Below, one piece after another: positions 35,051-47,500 of a stretch of 64,000 nucleotides of DNA. The translations under genes were made by a program, and so were the position numbers. The notes beneath the pieces were generated by a model. It was not told the origin of the DNA and did no database searches. It saw only the letters and a program-made list of their open reading frames with translations. The DNA is taken from positions 696,283 through 760,282 of the forward strand of contig SSNP01000041.1 in the NCBI GenBank assembly GCA_006937955.1, written 5' to 3'. The stretch is from Pachypanchax playfairii (Eukaryota > Chordata > Actinopteri > Cyprinodontiformes > Aplocheilidae). Within the stretch, counting starts at the first letter, position 1. Every line of letters begins with the position of its first letter.

Positions 35051-35765
35051 CTTGACAATAGCTACGTTTACATGCGCCAAATTTCCCCAATCTGATTAAA
35101 ATCTTGGTCGATCGGAATTCCCAAATCCCTGTTTACATGGACACTAACTGAAATGATCTGATCATGCCATGAGTACACATACACCAAACACTCGATCAGG
35201 TTAAATGAGTTGAGCATGCGCACAGCGAGTTGTCTTTCTGGGGGAAGAAAAAAAAGTAAACAAACTCCGTCCTTTCTGCACGTCTTTCCCGCCCCATCGT
35301 GTGCTCGAGCTGACTCACGTTTTCCCCAATATGGACCTTCTGCAGGTGATTACCTTTATGTTTGGGTTTTTACTGGTCGCATTAACCAAGCTAGCGGCTG
35401 AATACATATTGCTACTGCTCCTCCACCACAGGAGAGGAGAGCAGGATGACAGGATGACTGCACCAGCAGACCACTTCTGTTTACTTCCCGCTATGTTTTC
35501 TACTTGGGTCTGCGAAAGCAGAAAGACGTCACGCTGAAGTTGTACGCATGCGCAGTGGGCTTTTTTCCCCCTTTCTTTCCGAATGGGTGTATACATGCAC
35601 GTCTATCCGAATGAAGATCGGACAAAACCACCCCTCTCGATCGGAAGGAAATTTAATTCTGATCAGGCTGCATCGGATCAAAACATTCTGATTGACATGT
35701 TTACATGACGTATTTTTTTTCCGATTGAGCGTTTATTCCGATTAAACGTGCTTTTTTTTGGCTCA
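35051..35765. mobile_element. MITE-like repeat with TGTTTACATG ends
   Basis: The left part has AGCTACGTTTACATGCGCC, GATCGGAATTCCC and CTGTTTACATGGACAC. The right part has GACATGTTTACATGACG and many CCGAT/ATCGG words in inverted orientation (ATCGGAAGG, CCGATTGAGC, CCGATTAAAC). This composition is typical of teleost non-autonomous Harbinger/hAT-like elements. TIRs are imperfect and boundaries approximate. The internal open frame at 35301-35537 has no recognised domain. Confidence 0.5.
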
Positions 35766-36420
35766 AAGTCCATGTGCTGTGTGCTTTTCCTTTTTTTAGT
35801 GTGGGTTATTTTTAAATGATAATCAAGTAGATTCCAATAAGCTGTGACTGAAAAAAAGTCTCCCCAAAATAGTAAAAGATTTATGAAAACCAGTTCAGAT
35901 TTTTAATAAAAAAGAAGCAAGTTGAATTTTGATATGAATATTTATTTAAAAATCCATAGTTCAATACAGAAATAGTCATCTATGTATCATCAGACAATCA
36001 GTACTTTAGCCATGCTTATCTGATTAATCACGGTTTCAAAAAAGTACAAGATATTGATTTTTCTCAGAACTGAACTTGTGCAAAGAAAATCCACTGGAAA
36101 GCAATAAAAACACAGACACAAAATAGATACCGATCAAATCCTTTAAATAAAACTTTTTTTCCATCTGAAGAAGGCATCACACAACTCTAAATTAGTGAAA
36201 GATTTAAGGCAATTTTGTACATCATATATATTTCATATATATTTGTATAAACACTCAGTTTTTAACAAAAGGAACTGCTGCATCCTTTGTAAAACTGCAC
36301 ATGCAAACATAGTGCACATTTTAAGAAGATATGACAAGCAATATAACAATATATTATTTGGATATCTTTAGTAAACAAATATCTTATGTGTGTTTACAAT
36401 CCACTTGGACTAAGAAAACA
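35766..36420. other. Intergenic, no feature recognised
   Basis: Very AT-rich DNA with no open frame of note. Confidence 0.5.
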
Positions 36421-36442
36421 CTCTTATAAAAGGTGCCTCACA

Positions 36443-36485
36443 GACACGCACACGTGCATGCATGCACACACCCACATACACACAA
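36443..36485. repeat. Imperfect CA-rich microsatellite
   Basis: CACACG, GCATGCATGCACACACCCAC and ATACACACA blocks form an impure (CA)n tract. Confidence 0.7.
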
Positions 36486-36509
36486 GTCTGACTTTAATTG
36501 AAGGCGAAG

Positions 36510-37433
36510 TTAGGCTATGTTCAGACTGCAGGCTGAAGTGACCCAAATTGATTTTTTTGCCCCTATGTGACCTGTATCTGATTTTTTTGTGTCAGTCTGA
36601 ACGACACAGATCCGATTTTTTCCAAATGCAACCCAGTCCATTTCAACATGTGGTCCTAAATCTGATACGTATCCGATCTTTTGGCATGCAACTTCCGTCT
36701 GAAGCGCCAGGTCTCTTCCATTCGACCCGTACATCATCAATACGCGACATACATCATTATTCTGCGTTGAGGAGGCGGGAGCGAAAATAAAACAACAATA
36801 ATGGTGGATGACATGGAGAGCAGTCGATGGCGACAAACTGAGGTGTCTGAGTTAATTAATATTTGGGGAGACGGCTCTGTTCACTGGGTGGCCGTAGCTC
36901 AGGTGGTATAGCGGGTCGTCTCGTAACCGGAAGGTCCCAAGTTCGAATCCCTGCTCCCCCCGGAGAAAAAGATCGCCTGTTAAGTGGTGGTCGGGGGGTC
37001 CAGTAGCGCTGGTGTCTGGCAGCCTCGCCTCTGTCAGTGTGTCCCAGAACAGCTGTGGCTACAACGTGTGTGTAATCACCACCAAACATGTGAGTGTGTG
37101 TGCGAATGGGTGACTGACATACTGTAGTGTGAAGCTCTTTGGGGGTCGTCGGACCTGAGTAAAGCACTACACAACTCGAGGGGTGTTATCGGAACTGTGC
37201 AGTTTTTAAAAACATTTCCAAAAAAATAGCAGAGCGCAGATTTAAACGAACCTGGCTCCAATGCTAAAGAAAGTCTCAGAGCTAAACATGTGTGGCGCCA
37301 CTGTTCCGTTCAGACAGCAAGTTACATTCAAGTTGCTTTTCACTGGCAACATGAACGACCTTGCAAAGATCGGCTCTCACAAAAAAATCTAAATTGAGCA
37401 TTAAGACCTGCAGTGTGAACGCAACCTTAGTGA
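36510..37433. mobile_element. TIR element split by a SINE
   Basis: The left end TTAGGCTATGTTCAGACTGC and the right end (reverse complement TAAGGTTGCGTTCACACTGC) form imperfect inverted termini. The interior has the ATCCGATTTTTT / CAGTCTGAACG vocabulary of common fish non-autonomous DNA transposons. A tRNA-derived SINE occupies the centre (about 36885-37175). The superfamily is not certain (hAT or Harbinger). Confidence 0.6.
36885..37175 (+). mobile_element. tRNA-derived SINE
   Basis: The tRNA head has an A box (TAGCTCAGGTGGTATAGCGG, 36895-36914) and a well-kept B box (AGTTCGAATCC, 36940-36950). The body has GTCAGTGTGTCCCAGAACAG and CTGTGGCTACAACGTGTGTG, and the tail AGCTCTTTGGGGGTCGTCGG then AGTAAAGCACTACACAAC. 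The layout is that of a widespread teleost SINE whose tail ends GTAAAGCGCTTTG-like. It is not a functional tRNA gene because the 3' acceptor strand is missing. Confidence 0.8.
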
Positions 37434-40400
37434 CTCGATCTGCTGCAGCAAAAAAATTGTTTTGAATAACTGTTTGGATTACGTTTGCAACATGAGTACA
37501 GACCCAAGAAAAATTAAGGTTTTGTTCTGAAATCCTAAGCTGAATCAAGATGTATTACATTAATTTTTTTTCAGTCAGTTAAGATATACATTTTAATTGC
37601 CATATTTCAGAATTTAATCAGCTTAAAATTACTAATAAAAACGTTCAAATAAGCGAGTTCAAACTATAAAAATTCAAATGGAATTTTCTTTGTTTCGGCA
37701 GTAAAATATTTCAGTTTAATGAATTACATACCATTGTAAACGTGAAGGATTTAATTTATATTTAACAATTACCTTCAAATCAGTTTGGGTTTTGTTGCAT
37801 CCATATGGTTTCTTGCTCTAAATAACAAGCTTTGTTTTTGGATGAGATGTATTTTCCAACCCTGCAAAGTTTTGCTGAGAAACATGTGACTTTAAGTCAA
37901 TGTGTGTTCTTCATTTAGCAATGAGCTTTTAAGTTTGGTCAGATAATTATACAAAACACCTGTAAAATTGAAAAAATAGAACTCAACATAGAAATAAATA
38001 AACTCAATCTACATCTACTTTCTTCAATATTTTTTTGTTTCATTAAACAAATTAGCAGTTTTTTTAACAAAAACAGCTGAGAAAGTGCCACATTGGGAAG
38101 TTGCTAATGTTAGCTCATGCTACCATAGAAAACTGTCCTTCCAATCAATAGTGTGATTCCTGCAGAATTTTTTTATTACTTCTATAATGTATCTGCTGCA
38201 GTAATGAGGTCTTTATTTTGACCTTCAGTTCCAATATGTCTGGTTAATCTTTGAACGCAGCATGTGGCTCCAAGAGTGCTAAGCGGTTAGATTCACCATA
38301 CAGCTCTCTGAAAAACACAAGCAACTACAAAAACAGAGCTGCAAAGCAAGAAAATTAATCAAAGATAAACTGTTTCCCTGTAGGTTCACCATTAGCAAAG
38401 GTACAGGAGATCAGCTTTCTGAACGTCGGCTCTTTTTGCTTAGTCACAAGCAAACTTTTCAGAAGCAGGAAGTAAACAAAGCATGCATGAAAACTCAGAA
38501 GATGGTTTTTACTTTAACAGGAGTCAAGTGATCACAAAAGAAATATACACTATTTCAACACTTCCTGGTTAAATATTATCTGATACATAGTTTGGTTTGG
38601 CATCCTTCGCGCTGAATGATGTTAAAAATTAGCCAGAACATGAACCGTCTGGTGACGTCTTCAAGCCCGACCCTTTGAAGTTGATGATGGTTTCGAACGT
38701 GCAAAATTAATTCTGTATGGAGATGCTGGGTGGATTGATTTGGTACCTGTGTGCACACACACACGTGGCTTTGTCATCAGTAATTTGAAGTGTAATTCGC
38801 CATACTGACATAATGCTTTTGCTACGTATTAGCATGCATGTTAGTATCATAGCACAGGTCTTACAACGCCAAGTTTCATGTTCAAATATCTTTCAAATAT
38901 GATTTCTAGTCTACGTAGCAATGGATATTAAAATAAGGAAATAAAAATTTGGAACTATTTGATTTGATTTTGACTTTGGGACTCAAACTTTTATGTTACA
39001 CACGTTGGCAAGTTCCCGTGTCAAACACAGTGAATACGGAGCTACAAGTAAGTTGAAGATGCAGTGAAGTTTAAGATTTCTTTTACACAAATATGTACCA
39101 TTTTAAAACAGAAAAGTGTAAATAAATGGCATTGAAGCAATGTTGTTTCTCCTAAAAAACAATTTTCTAATGTTTCTTTCATTCATTTCACTCGGATCAA
39201 GACAACACTCATCAGACCGCATTCACAACAAAAATAGAAGACATCAGAGTTCATCAGAAACTCGTTGGATGTGAAACACCTTGTTTTTTTTTACATGATT
39301 GGTACATTATAAATACACATCATTAAAAAAATCTACATTTAAAGCTGTATCAAAGCTATAAGTTTCGATTAAAAAAAAAAAAAAAGAAAGTAAATGTCCA
39401 CACAAACAAATTCAAACATTAAAGAAACCAAAAAGCAAACATAAGGAAAGTGTGTTTTACTACGCATTTTTGACCACTGGGCTCTTTTTGCTCAAACAAC
39501 TTTATGTTTGAGAGCAGCTGCTGTTGATTTAACATGGGGCAAGAATACAGCATGAGAACAAGATGAAATGAAAACATCTGGCCACATGGGCACCCTATTG
39601 CCAAGACAAATGCTGGAGAAGATGAGATGAGAGAGAAACAGTAGCTACATTTTCATTTGACGGTCAATAATGCTACATGAAATTGTGAATCAGTCAAAAA
39701 CAATTGCTAATGTTTGATATATTATAAGAAAATACCATGACAGGAGCAGAGTGTTCAAATTCCATAGAAATAATAGGGTGAAAGGGATATTAAAGGATAT
39801 AAATTAACTGATTTGAAGAATTTAGTGTGAGTTTGTTTCATCTGTTTTGTAAATTCATTGGTCTAATGTAACGAGGATAAATATTTTGACGATATTAAGC
39901 TCGTTAGCTTGTAGAAATCCCTTGTTGTTCAAGTCGCAGGGTTCAAAGTGTGTTAAAAAGTAGCGACTTATGGTTTAGAAATTACACTATATGCTAAAAA
40001 GTGATCAAAAATGGACACATCCAATTTTAGTCCTTTCCCTCCATCACTAGATGTTGACCACTCTCTGGTGTATAGCAACATACTGATGTCAAATATAGTT
40101 ATATAAAACAAATCAGAGACAACTCATGGCACACATGCTTCTTGAAGGGGCGTCTTACTCATTAGTGGGATTTTTGAGTTATAGCTCAAGACGTAGGGGT
40201 TACGTCCTAAAAATGAATTCTACAAACATATTTTACACATTTTATGAACAGAAATGTTAACATGCTCCAAAAACAACAATAACAAGAATGTTGCTGGTTT
40301 TGTTACTTGGCTTTTATTAGCATGCTAGCGTCAGTGCGTCTACATAAAATCTGTTAAAAGACGTTTGCAGAATCCAATTTTCTTGTTTTGTTTTTTATGG

Positions 40401-41524
40401 GAATGTATTTACAACCCTGATGAGTAGAAAGGTTTCTCTTTTTGTGGTATTTACAATCCGAGGTTTGTTTACAAGGTTTATGATTCGTAATCATCATAAT
40501 GAGAATTTAACAAGTTCATTTAGGCGGGAAAAGTGCTTCATCGGTTTTATACGATTAGCTTCGTTGGCTAAAAAGGACTAACAAAAATGACACGCGTTAC
40601 GTTATAATAATGTATGCTGATGGCTTTTAAACAATAACTTTGCGGGTTTTAATTTGGGACACTGGAATATAAAATACTTTCATTTTGTTTATGACCTGCA
40701 GTAATTCAGTTGGACAGCTACTGAAAGTGGGAGAGAGACAAACAAAAGACAAATGAAGACAAACAGATGGGGTGAAATGAGCACACTCACATCCCACTCA
40801 GACACATGGGTAGAAGAGGTAGTGCAGGGCCACTATTTGCATGCACTTGACTGAGGCTACACTCATGCAAAAAGGTTAATACAGACACCAGAATACAGTA
40901 CAGTACGGTACGGTACGGTACAGAAGGGCTACCAGGACCTGCACTGCTGCTACCTGACGCAAAGGCCAGGAGAACGAAAGAAAGAGAGAGTATTACAACC
41001 TTCATCATGAAACTATATGGATATAAAAGTATCAACAGTAAAAATCCTCGATAGCTTTGACTGTAAACAGTGAGTGAGTTGGAAAGAGAAACTGATTTTT
41101 TTTCTTTACAGAAGTGAATGTTCAAGTGATTCCTTTGTCTGGAGACATTCTCTTTACAATCTTCCCAAAGAAAAGGTCTCTTATCTTTTCCTTTTGTCAT
41201 TTCTCTCATCTAAATCTGAAACAAGAGACTCTTTTTGAAGCATTTTCGAAGAAAAACGACATAAAAGAAGAAAAGAAAAACCCAATAGAAGTCCAGACAG
41301 TTATAGGAATGCTTAACAGTGGACGTAAACAGACTCTCGCTGGATTTTCCCCTCAAAGCGCCTTCGTCTTGGCCTGATGTGCAGCTTCCTGAACACAACA
41401 AAGACCACTGTGATCCACGACAACAAGGCATGGAGAGCGGCTTTAAAGAAATGGAAGTATTTCGCGCGTGAAGTTCTGCGAACACCTGACTCAGACTTTA
41501 GTTTTGAAGTCTTGCTCTCGAGTT
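37434..41524. other. Intergenic / cpne8 3'UTR side
   Basis: AT-rich DNA downstream of cpne8. Part of the right end should be cpne8 3'UTR, but the poly(A) site cannot be fixed because many TTTATT words occur. A short TACGG tandem run lies at about 40903-40920 (GTACGGTACGGTACGGTAC). No gene was recognised. Confidence 0.4.
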
Positions 41525-44500
41525 TTAAATCTGTGTTTGGATGGGTTGTACTGATGGTGAGTAGGGAGGTGGCGCCGGCGAAGGCTTTATCCCACGGGTC
41601 CGCATGTAGGAGAGGAACTGGTCCGGGATCTCAGCCAAGACATCTTTAGCAAGCCGAGCCATACTCAGAATATGGTTCCCGGTTCGGTCAATGTAGTCTC
41701 TAAACGGAACAAACTGAGGGGGGAAAGGAGAGATAGATCCAAACTTCAAATTAAAAATAAAATTCAGAAACTCCCTCCATATAAGGTTGAACTCCAGAAT
41801 AATGAAAGATTATATATTAATGTTTAATTTAGTAAAAAAAAAAAAAAAAAAGGAAAAACAAATCAGTGAAAGAAACATAAATGCTGCAAATTGGAGTTTA
41901 GTTTTCAGGGAAAGTGAAACATTTAGCAAAATGTGGCATCATCAAGTGATGGAAATATAAAAATTAATGACATCATCCAGAGGAAATAAAGCGTGGACGT
42001 CTTTAGATGTGGTGAGGGACGGATTATTTGTCCCAGGAAGCTCCAGACAATGTTTGGGATTAGTGGGACAAAAAAAAGCTAAAAATACACAGTTTATTTA
42101 AAAAATCTATATTTATATCACCAAACGGCACATAGATAATATAACGATGGTAAAACCATTCATGGAAAGAGAGGAGCTTGTGTATTTAGAAACACTGCAA
42201 TAGGTTTGCTAAAATTCCAGTAATTTAAACTCATGGGCCCACAGGTCACAGTATTTCACCTCAGAACCGGCACTGCAGTGAGATTATTATCCTGACCCGC
42301 CCTGGAGGTTTTCAGAGCCTCCCTGAAGAATTCCAGGTCACAGATTGTTGTTGAACCATCAGGCCCAATGGGATCTAATGAAAGCCTCTATTATACGACT
42401 GTCACGTGTCCCAACACTTGACAGCTGACACACTCCAACATGGCTGACATTGCTGAGCGATATAGGGAGAAATTTGGAACTGTTTTTGTTTGTTTTATTA
42501 GATGTTGACATCAGCTACAGGAAGATCCCATGAGCAGCCAATTTGTGCTGGAATATTCCGCAGCAGAGTTCTGGCTTCACTTTGCCACTCCGGGGTTATT
42601 AGCTCGCTTATAATGAGAACCTGCGGACTGAGCTAGTTTTGTGTGCCACTGGTAGTTTTACACCATCTCTTGGTCTTTTCTGTATGAAGCGCCAGTGTTT
42701 GTGTGTTGGCTTATTAAAAAGCCAACTAATGAGCATGTGTCTGTGCGGCTCTACAGGAGTGTGGCAGGCGGCACAAGGAGTCAGTGGCAACATAAAGGTC
42801 GTTCAGTGACTTCACTGAGCCACAACCCAAACAAACTGCTCACTAAGAATGTTTACATTTCCACTTACTTCACACAAAGAAAAAAAACGCCTGAGATTAT
42901 ATAGAAAACAACAAATTCATATTTGAATGAATCAATTTTAACTTAAATCTCAAATGATTATGATTCAATCTTCTAAATTGTTGGTAAAAAAGTGATAGTT
43001 GGGCTTTAAGATAATTTTTTTTAAAAAAGTGCTGTGATTACCTGGACAATGTCTCTCTCAGCAGATCTACCTCTGGATGAGATTCTGACTTCATCACCAT
43101 CCAACTCAACCATAGCTAAAGAGAATAAAGATTTTTACATATAAAGTCCAGATTAGTGCATTTTGCTTCGTTCTGATTTCCAACATTGGCCTGGAAAGTG
43201 AAGAAAGGCACAACGTGGATAACTTGTTGACTTACCATCAAATTCTGCAGGTCCAACCCCCACAATGATGATAGACATCGGCAGACCAGAAGCCTAAAGC
43301 AGAAACAAAAAAACTTTTTTTTTCAAAATGCACTTCAGGTTCAACAGCATGTCCATCATGCAGAAACAGTTTAAGCACATCTAGAAAAGATGAAGATCTG
43401 GAGTGAATTCCTGTGGTAATGACTAATGACTTTTGTTTCCAACCCTATCCTTTACCAGAAAAATTTTACTTTGAGTTCCAAATTTTTTTTTATTTTGTAT
43501 TATTTATTGTTATAGATTTTTTTAAATAGAAGATAAACTGGATGACAAGCTTTCAGACATGATGGTGGTCCTAGATGGTAATGGCAGGGTCTTTAGGCAC
43601 ATACTAAGTGGCATGAGCTCACCATTACATGTCCAAAGTGAACATGCACAAAAGTTTTGTAGCAATTTCGTGGTGGATTATCGTTAGGGCGACACCGATT
43701 TAAGGTTCTGTGGGAAGCATTGAATCACTGGATCCATGATGGGCAACCAACGTTAGCATGATTGACCAGGCTGGCCAAATGCTGAGGCAACGACATCATC
43801 ACTCTATAGTGTCATGTTAGCATAGCTAAATCTTGACATGGTTCAGGACAGTTGTGTGAGGACAGGGCCTAAAATAAGGCCCACTCATGGTAGATTGTCA
43901 TGGGAATGGACAAAGGCAGAAAATAGAAATAAACCAAATTGGAAGCATCAAAATTACCTTCACAATAAAGGCCCTTTTTTCAAATTTGCTGCAATCCAGC
44001 CATGTTTTAATAGCTTGTGGGGATCTTGGCAGGGTTGTTAACCCGATTTTAAAAAGATTCTTCCCAATAAGTATTATGCTTTTCTATTTGTACCTGTACT
44101 CAGGACCAGCATTTTTAAATTTGACCCCTGAGCGCACTTTTTTCCAGCATATGGCGCATATCTGGACTTTTTCAGAGTTTCTCAGGCAGTAACTCCCTTC
44201 CTCTGTTCTCTCCATAGTTTACAGCTTGTAGCCTATTTGTTGATGGAAAAAAATTTGCCTAAAAATAAATTTGTTGTTTGCACACAATGCTTGCCGTACA
44301 CTGAAGTGGACGTAGATGTTTGGGATCTAAATCTTAAGTCTAAAACAGACTTATCACTTCTTTTAGTTTTTATGTCAAGCTTTTATTTTATATTTATTTT
44401 ATATTTTATATCTTTATTTTGTCAATGCCCACATTAACACCATGAGGCTTGAAGTTCACAAAAGTAGCTCCTCGACACTTGTAATTCTGCTCATGTGGAT

Positions 44501-47500
44501 TTTATGTCAAACTTTAATTTCTATACAATTAAAGCATTGATCTATAGATCTGTATTAAAGCTATATTAAAGCTTTACATTTGTTGAATGTATTGCTCCTT
44601 CCCAGTGAATCTAAAACTTTTTGATTTTATCCAAAGCTACAAATATAAAAGTATTCAGTCGTGTAGTTGAGGTGTTTTTTTACCATTAGTGGTAAATTTA
44701 TGTTGATATTTTCTATTCCACACGTGTGTGGATGAATCGGTGGGAAACTTTGATGTGAGTGTTTCCTACAGCACCTCCTGGAGCGCTGCGTGGGCTGAGA
44801 CATCACAGTCGATGATATTGGAGATGAGAACATCTACAGACCTGCCTGAACTCACTGACAGCCTACAAACTAATACGTTGTGTTGTGTTGTGTGTGTCGG
44901 CATGTGTAAGTGACACAGAGTGTGTTATAGAGGAGACACCAACAGTGTGTGGTTTCAATGTATGTGAGTAATGTTTTGACCCCAGGCTGCAGAGAAATAG
45001 ATGATCATATCACAAATTCTTGTGTGGTCTCTGCTCCCCTCAGCACATCTGGGGATTTATTTTTACCCTTTCATATCTGTCATTTTCCAAAATTTCCATC
45101 GCATTCAAAGGTCAAGGATCACTGGCTTCATACAAATGATTTACCCTTCATTTTGTTTGCATTTTATGTCACTTTCTTTTATGGACCAGGTTCTTTGACA
45201 GAGGAAGAAGGGTGAAAATATGTTGTATTGTTTCATATCATAACAACAATACATTGTAATATCTTAGATGTATTATATTTAACCATGTTGTATTGTACTG
45301 TATGATGTATGATCATTTTGTATTGTATCATATCCTTGATCATATTAATTTGTGTACCCGTTAGCTTACAAGCCTCTAAAAGCTAGATTACCATTAGATG
45401 GATGGGACTTTGAACCATAAATTTAATTCCACATTAGCATGTGTGACTTTAAAGCAGACCCGGCTCTTGGCACAGACAGGCCAGGAGGTGGTCTAGGGCT
45501 TCACCTGCAAGAGGGGACACAACTACAAGCCCATAAAAAAAATGTTTATACATAATATATAGAGTTTAATGGTCAACCTGGAACCCCTTTGTTGTGCTGA
45601 CTAGAAAATAAAAGAAATAATAAATGTTAAAAGTAATAAACAACAACACATGTAATTTCCAATTTAAATTACATGACCCAAAAAGCATCCTGCAGCACAT
45701 GTTCTGTGGAGGGGAATGAATTAGCAGTGTGCATCTCAGAATAGGTTGCAAATAGCATTGGCAGGTTTAAACAACATCATAATTTCATTGTGGAAAGAAC
45801 CCCAAACTTTCAGGGACAACTTTGAGAAAACATTTAATTAAATGGGTCTTACCTTGTCAGCTGTACCATCTCTTTTTAGTTCAGCCTCTTTTACAATGCA
45901 GAATTTAAAATATAATGGCACCTACTTTATTATGTCACCAACAAACCTGAACAGGAATTACGTATTTTATACAGAATGGAGCACAGGCTGCAAAATCTGA
46001 TCTTGCCTAGGGCACCAAGAGTGCCAGAGCCGGCTCTGCTTTCTAGTAAATGTAATTAAAGTAGAATCAGGTTAGTATGTTATTACAGCATTACCTTTGA
46101 CAGCCAGTTTTATTATTGGCTGAATGTGAGTATATGAAAGGTTCTCAGTCAGATCACTTGTTTTCTGCACAATCAGCAATGTGAATGACGTTTAAAGAGG
46201 CCATTCCAATAAAAACATTTTTTCTGAGGTTTCTGTTGAATATTTTAGCTCCACAGGTGTTCTTACCTTCATAGTGGGTGTGAAAACAGGTCAACAACTT
46301 CTCTTTCAGTTTTAATCTCTCAAACTACGCAGGTGGCGATAACATCCGAGTTCGAACGGCCTGTATCTGTTTCGTCACAACTCCTTTGTTCGTTAGTATT
46401 TGGCAGCTACCGCAGTTGAAACCACGCCTAGCATGCTGCTGGCTAAAAGCTGTAGCATAAGACGTAGCAAACAGGAAGAAAGAACGTCTGCTGTTGCCAT
46501 GCGCAGCAGGGTAGGAAACAGTATACCTTGCTCTCATAGGCTAGTTTGTTATCCAGTCTGAGTCCATCAAATTCAAATAATGAATATGAATGAGCTGCTG
46601 ACGAAGCAGCCTGACGGAAGGAGCTGGAACCAGCCGAATTTTGATGCAGACAGATTGAAAGGTCTGTTAATCAGCGTTTCCTGATGTTTTTTAGATATAA
46701 AATGTTTCATATTACAGGTAAATACTTAAGAAATAACCACAAAGTCCTGAAATTTGTATGAAATAACCTCTTTAAGTCCATGTGATATATTTAATATAAG
46801 CTGCTATAAAGACTTATTACAACTGTACTTACATTGACGATTGACTCCTTAGTCTGAGCCATGTCTGAGATAACACCATCTGTGATTATGAGGAGAACAA
46901 AGTACTGAGAGCCATCCTTCACAGAAGCTGCATACCTGTGCAAAAAACAAAACAAAAACAGTTATTTTTGCATCTCTAAAATATTGTTTCTTTTAATTCG
47001 TATTTTTGTTGTAATACAGTTTAGCAAAAATATTAATACAATTCAATTGATATTAATAAAAAAACACTCCACACATTTCTCAAGTAATAAGAAATACAGT
47101 CACCTTTTTAGACTGAATATTTTAAAGACTACTTCCTTTCTGAAATTTATACCAACAACTAGAGCACTTTTGACAGGAGCATGTTTTCCTCTGACTTGCA
47201 TCACCTTCTTTTCTTTTTTTTTTTAACAATACCAAAACTGTAGTGAGGCCAATTACTGGAGTTNNNNNNNNNNNNNNNNNNNNNNNNNNNNNNNNAAGGT
47301 AAATGCTATTCCGACCTGGTTGTATGAAATGTCAAGTCCTTGGCAGTTTAAGATTTCCTTTTCTGTACTTCACATTTCAAAAATGCAAACAGGGCTTTCA
47401 GAACTTTTTAAAAAATAAGTAAACAGGTGAAATGCGTTGCTGCATCACCTGCAGTTAATTTAATTGAGCCCATAAAGCAACATATATGTTGCAAACTTGT

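Noticed and set aside
36890..36965. A functional tRNA gene
   Set aside because: A and B boxes are present, but no acceptor-stem 3' strand follows, and the sequence continues into a SINE body.
40787..41209. 140-aa minus-strand open frame downstream of cpne8
   Set aside because: No recognisable domain, and the position suggests cpne8 3' flanking DNA or 3'UTR.
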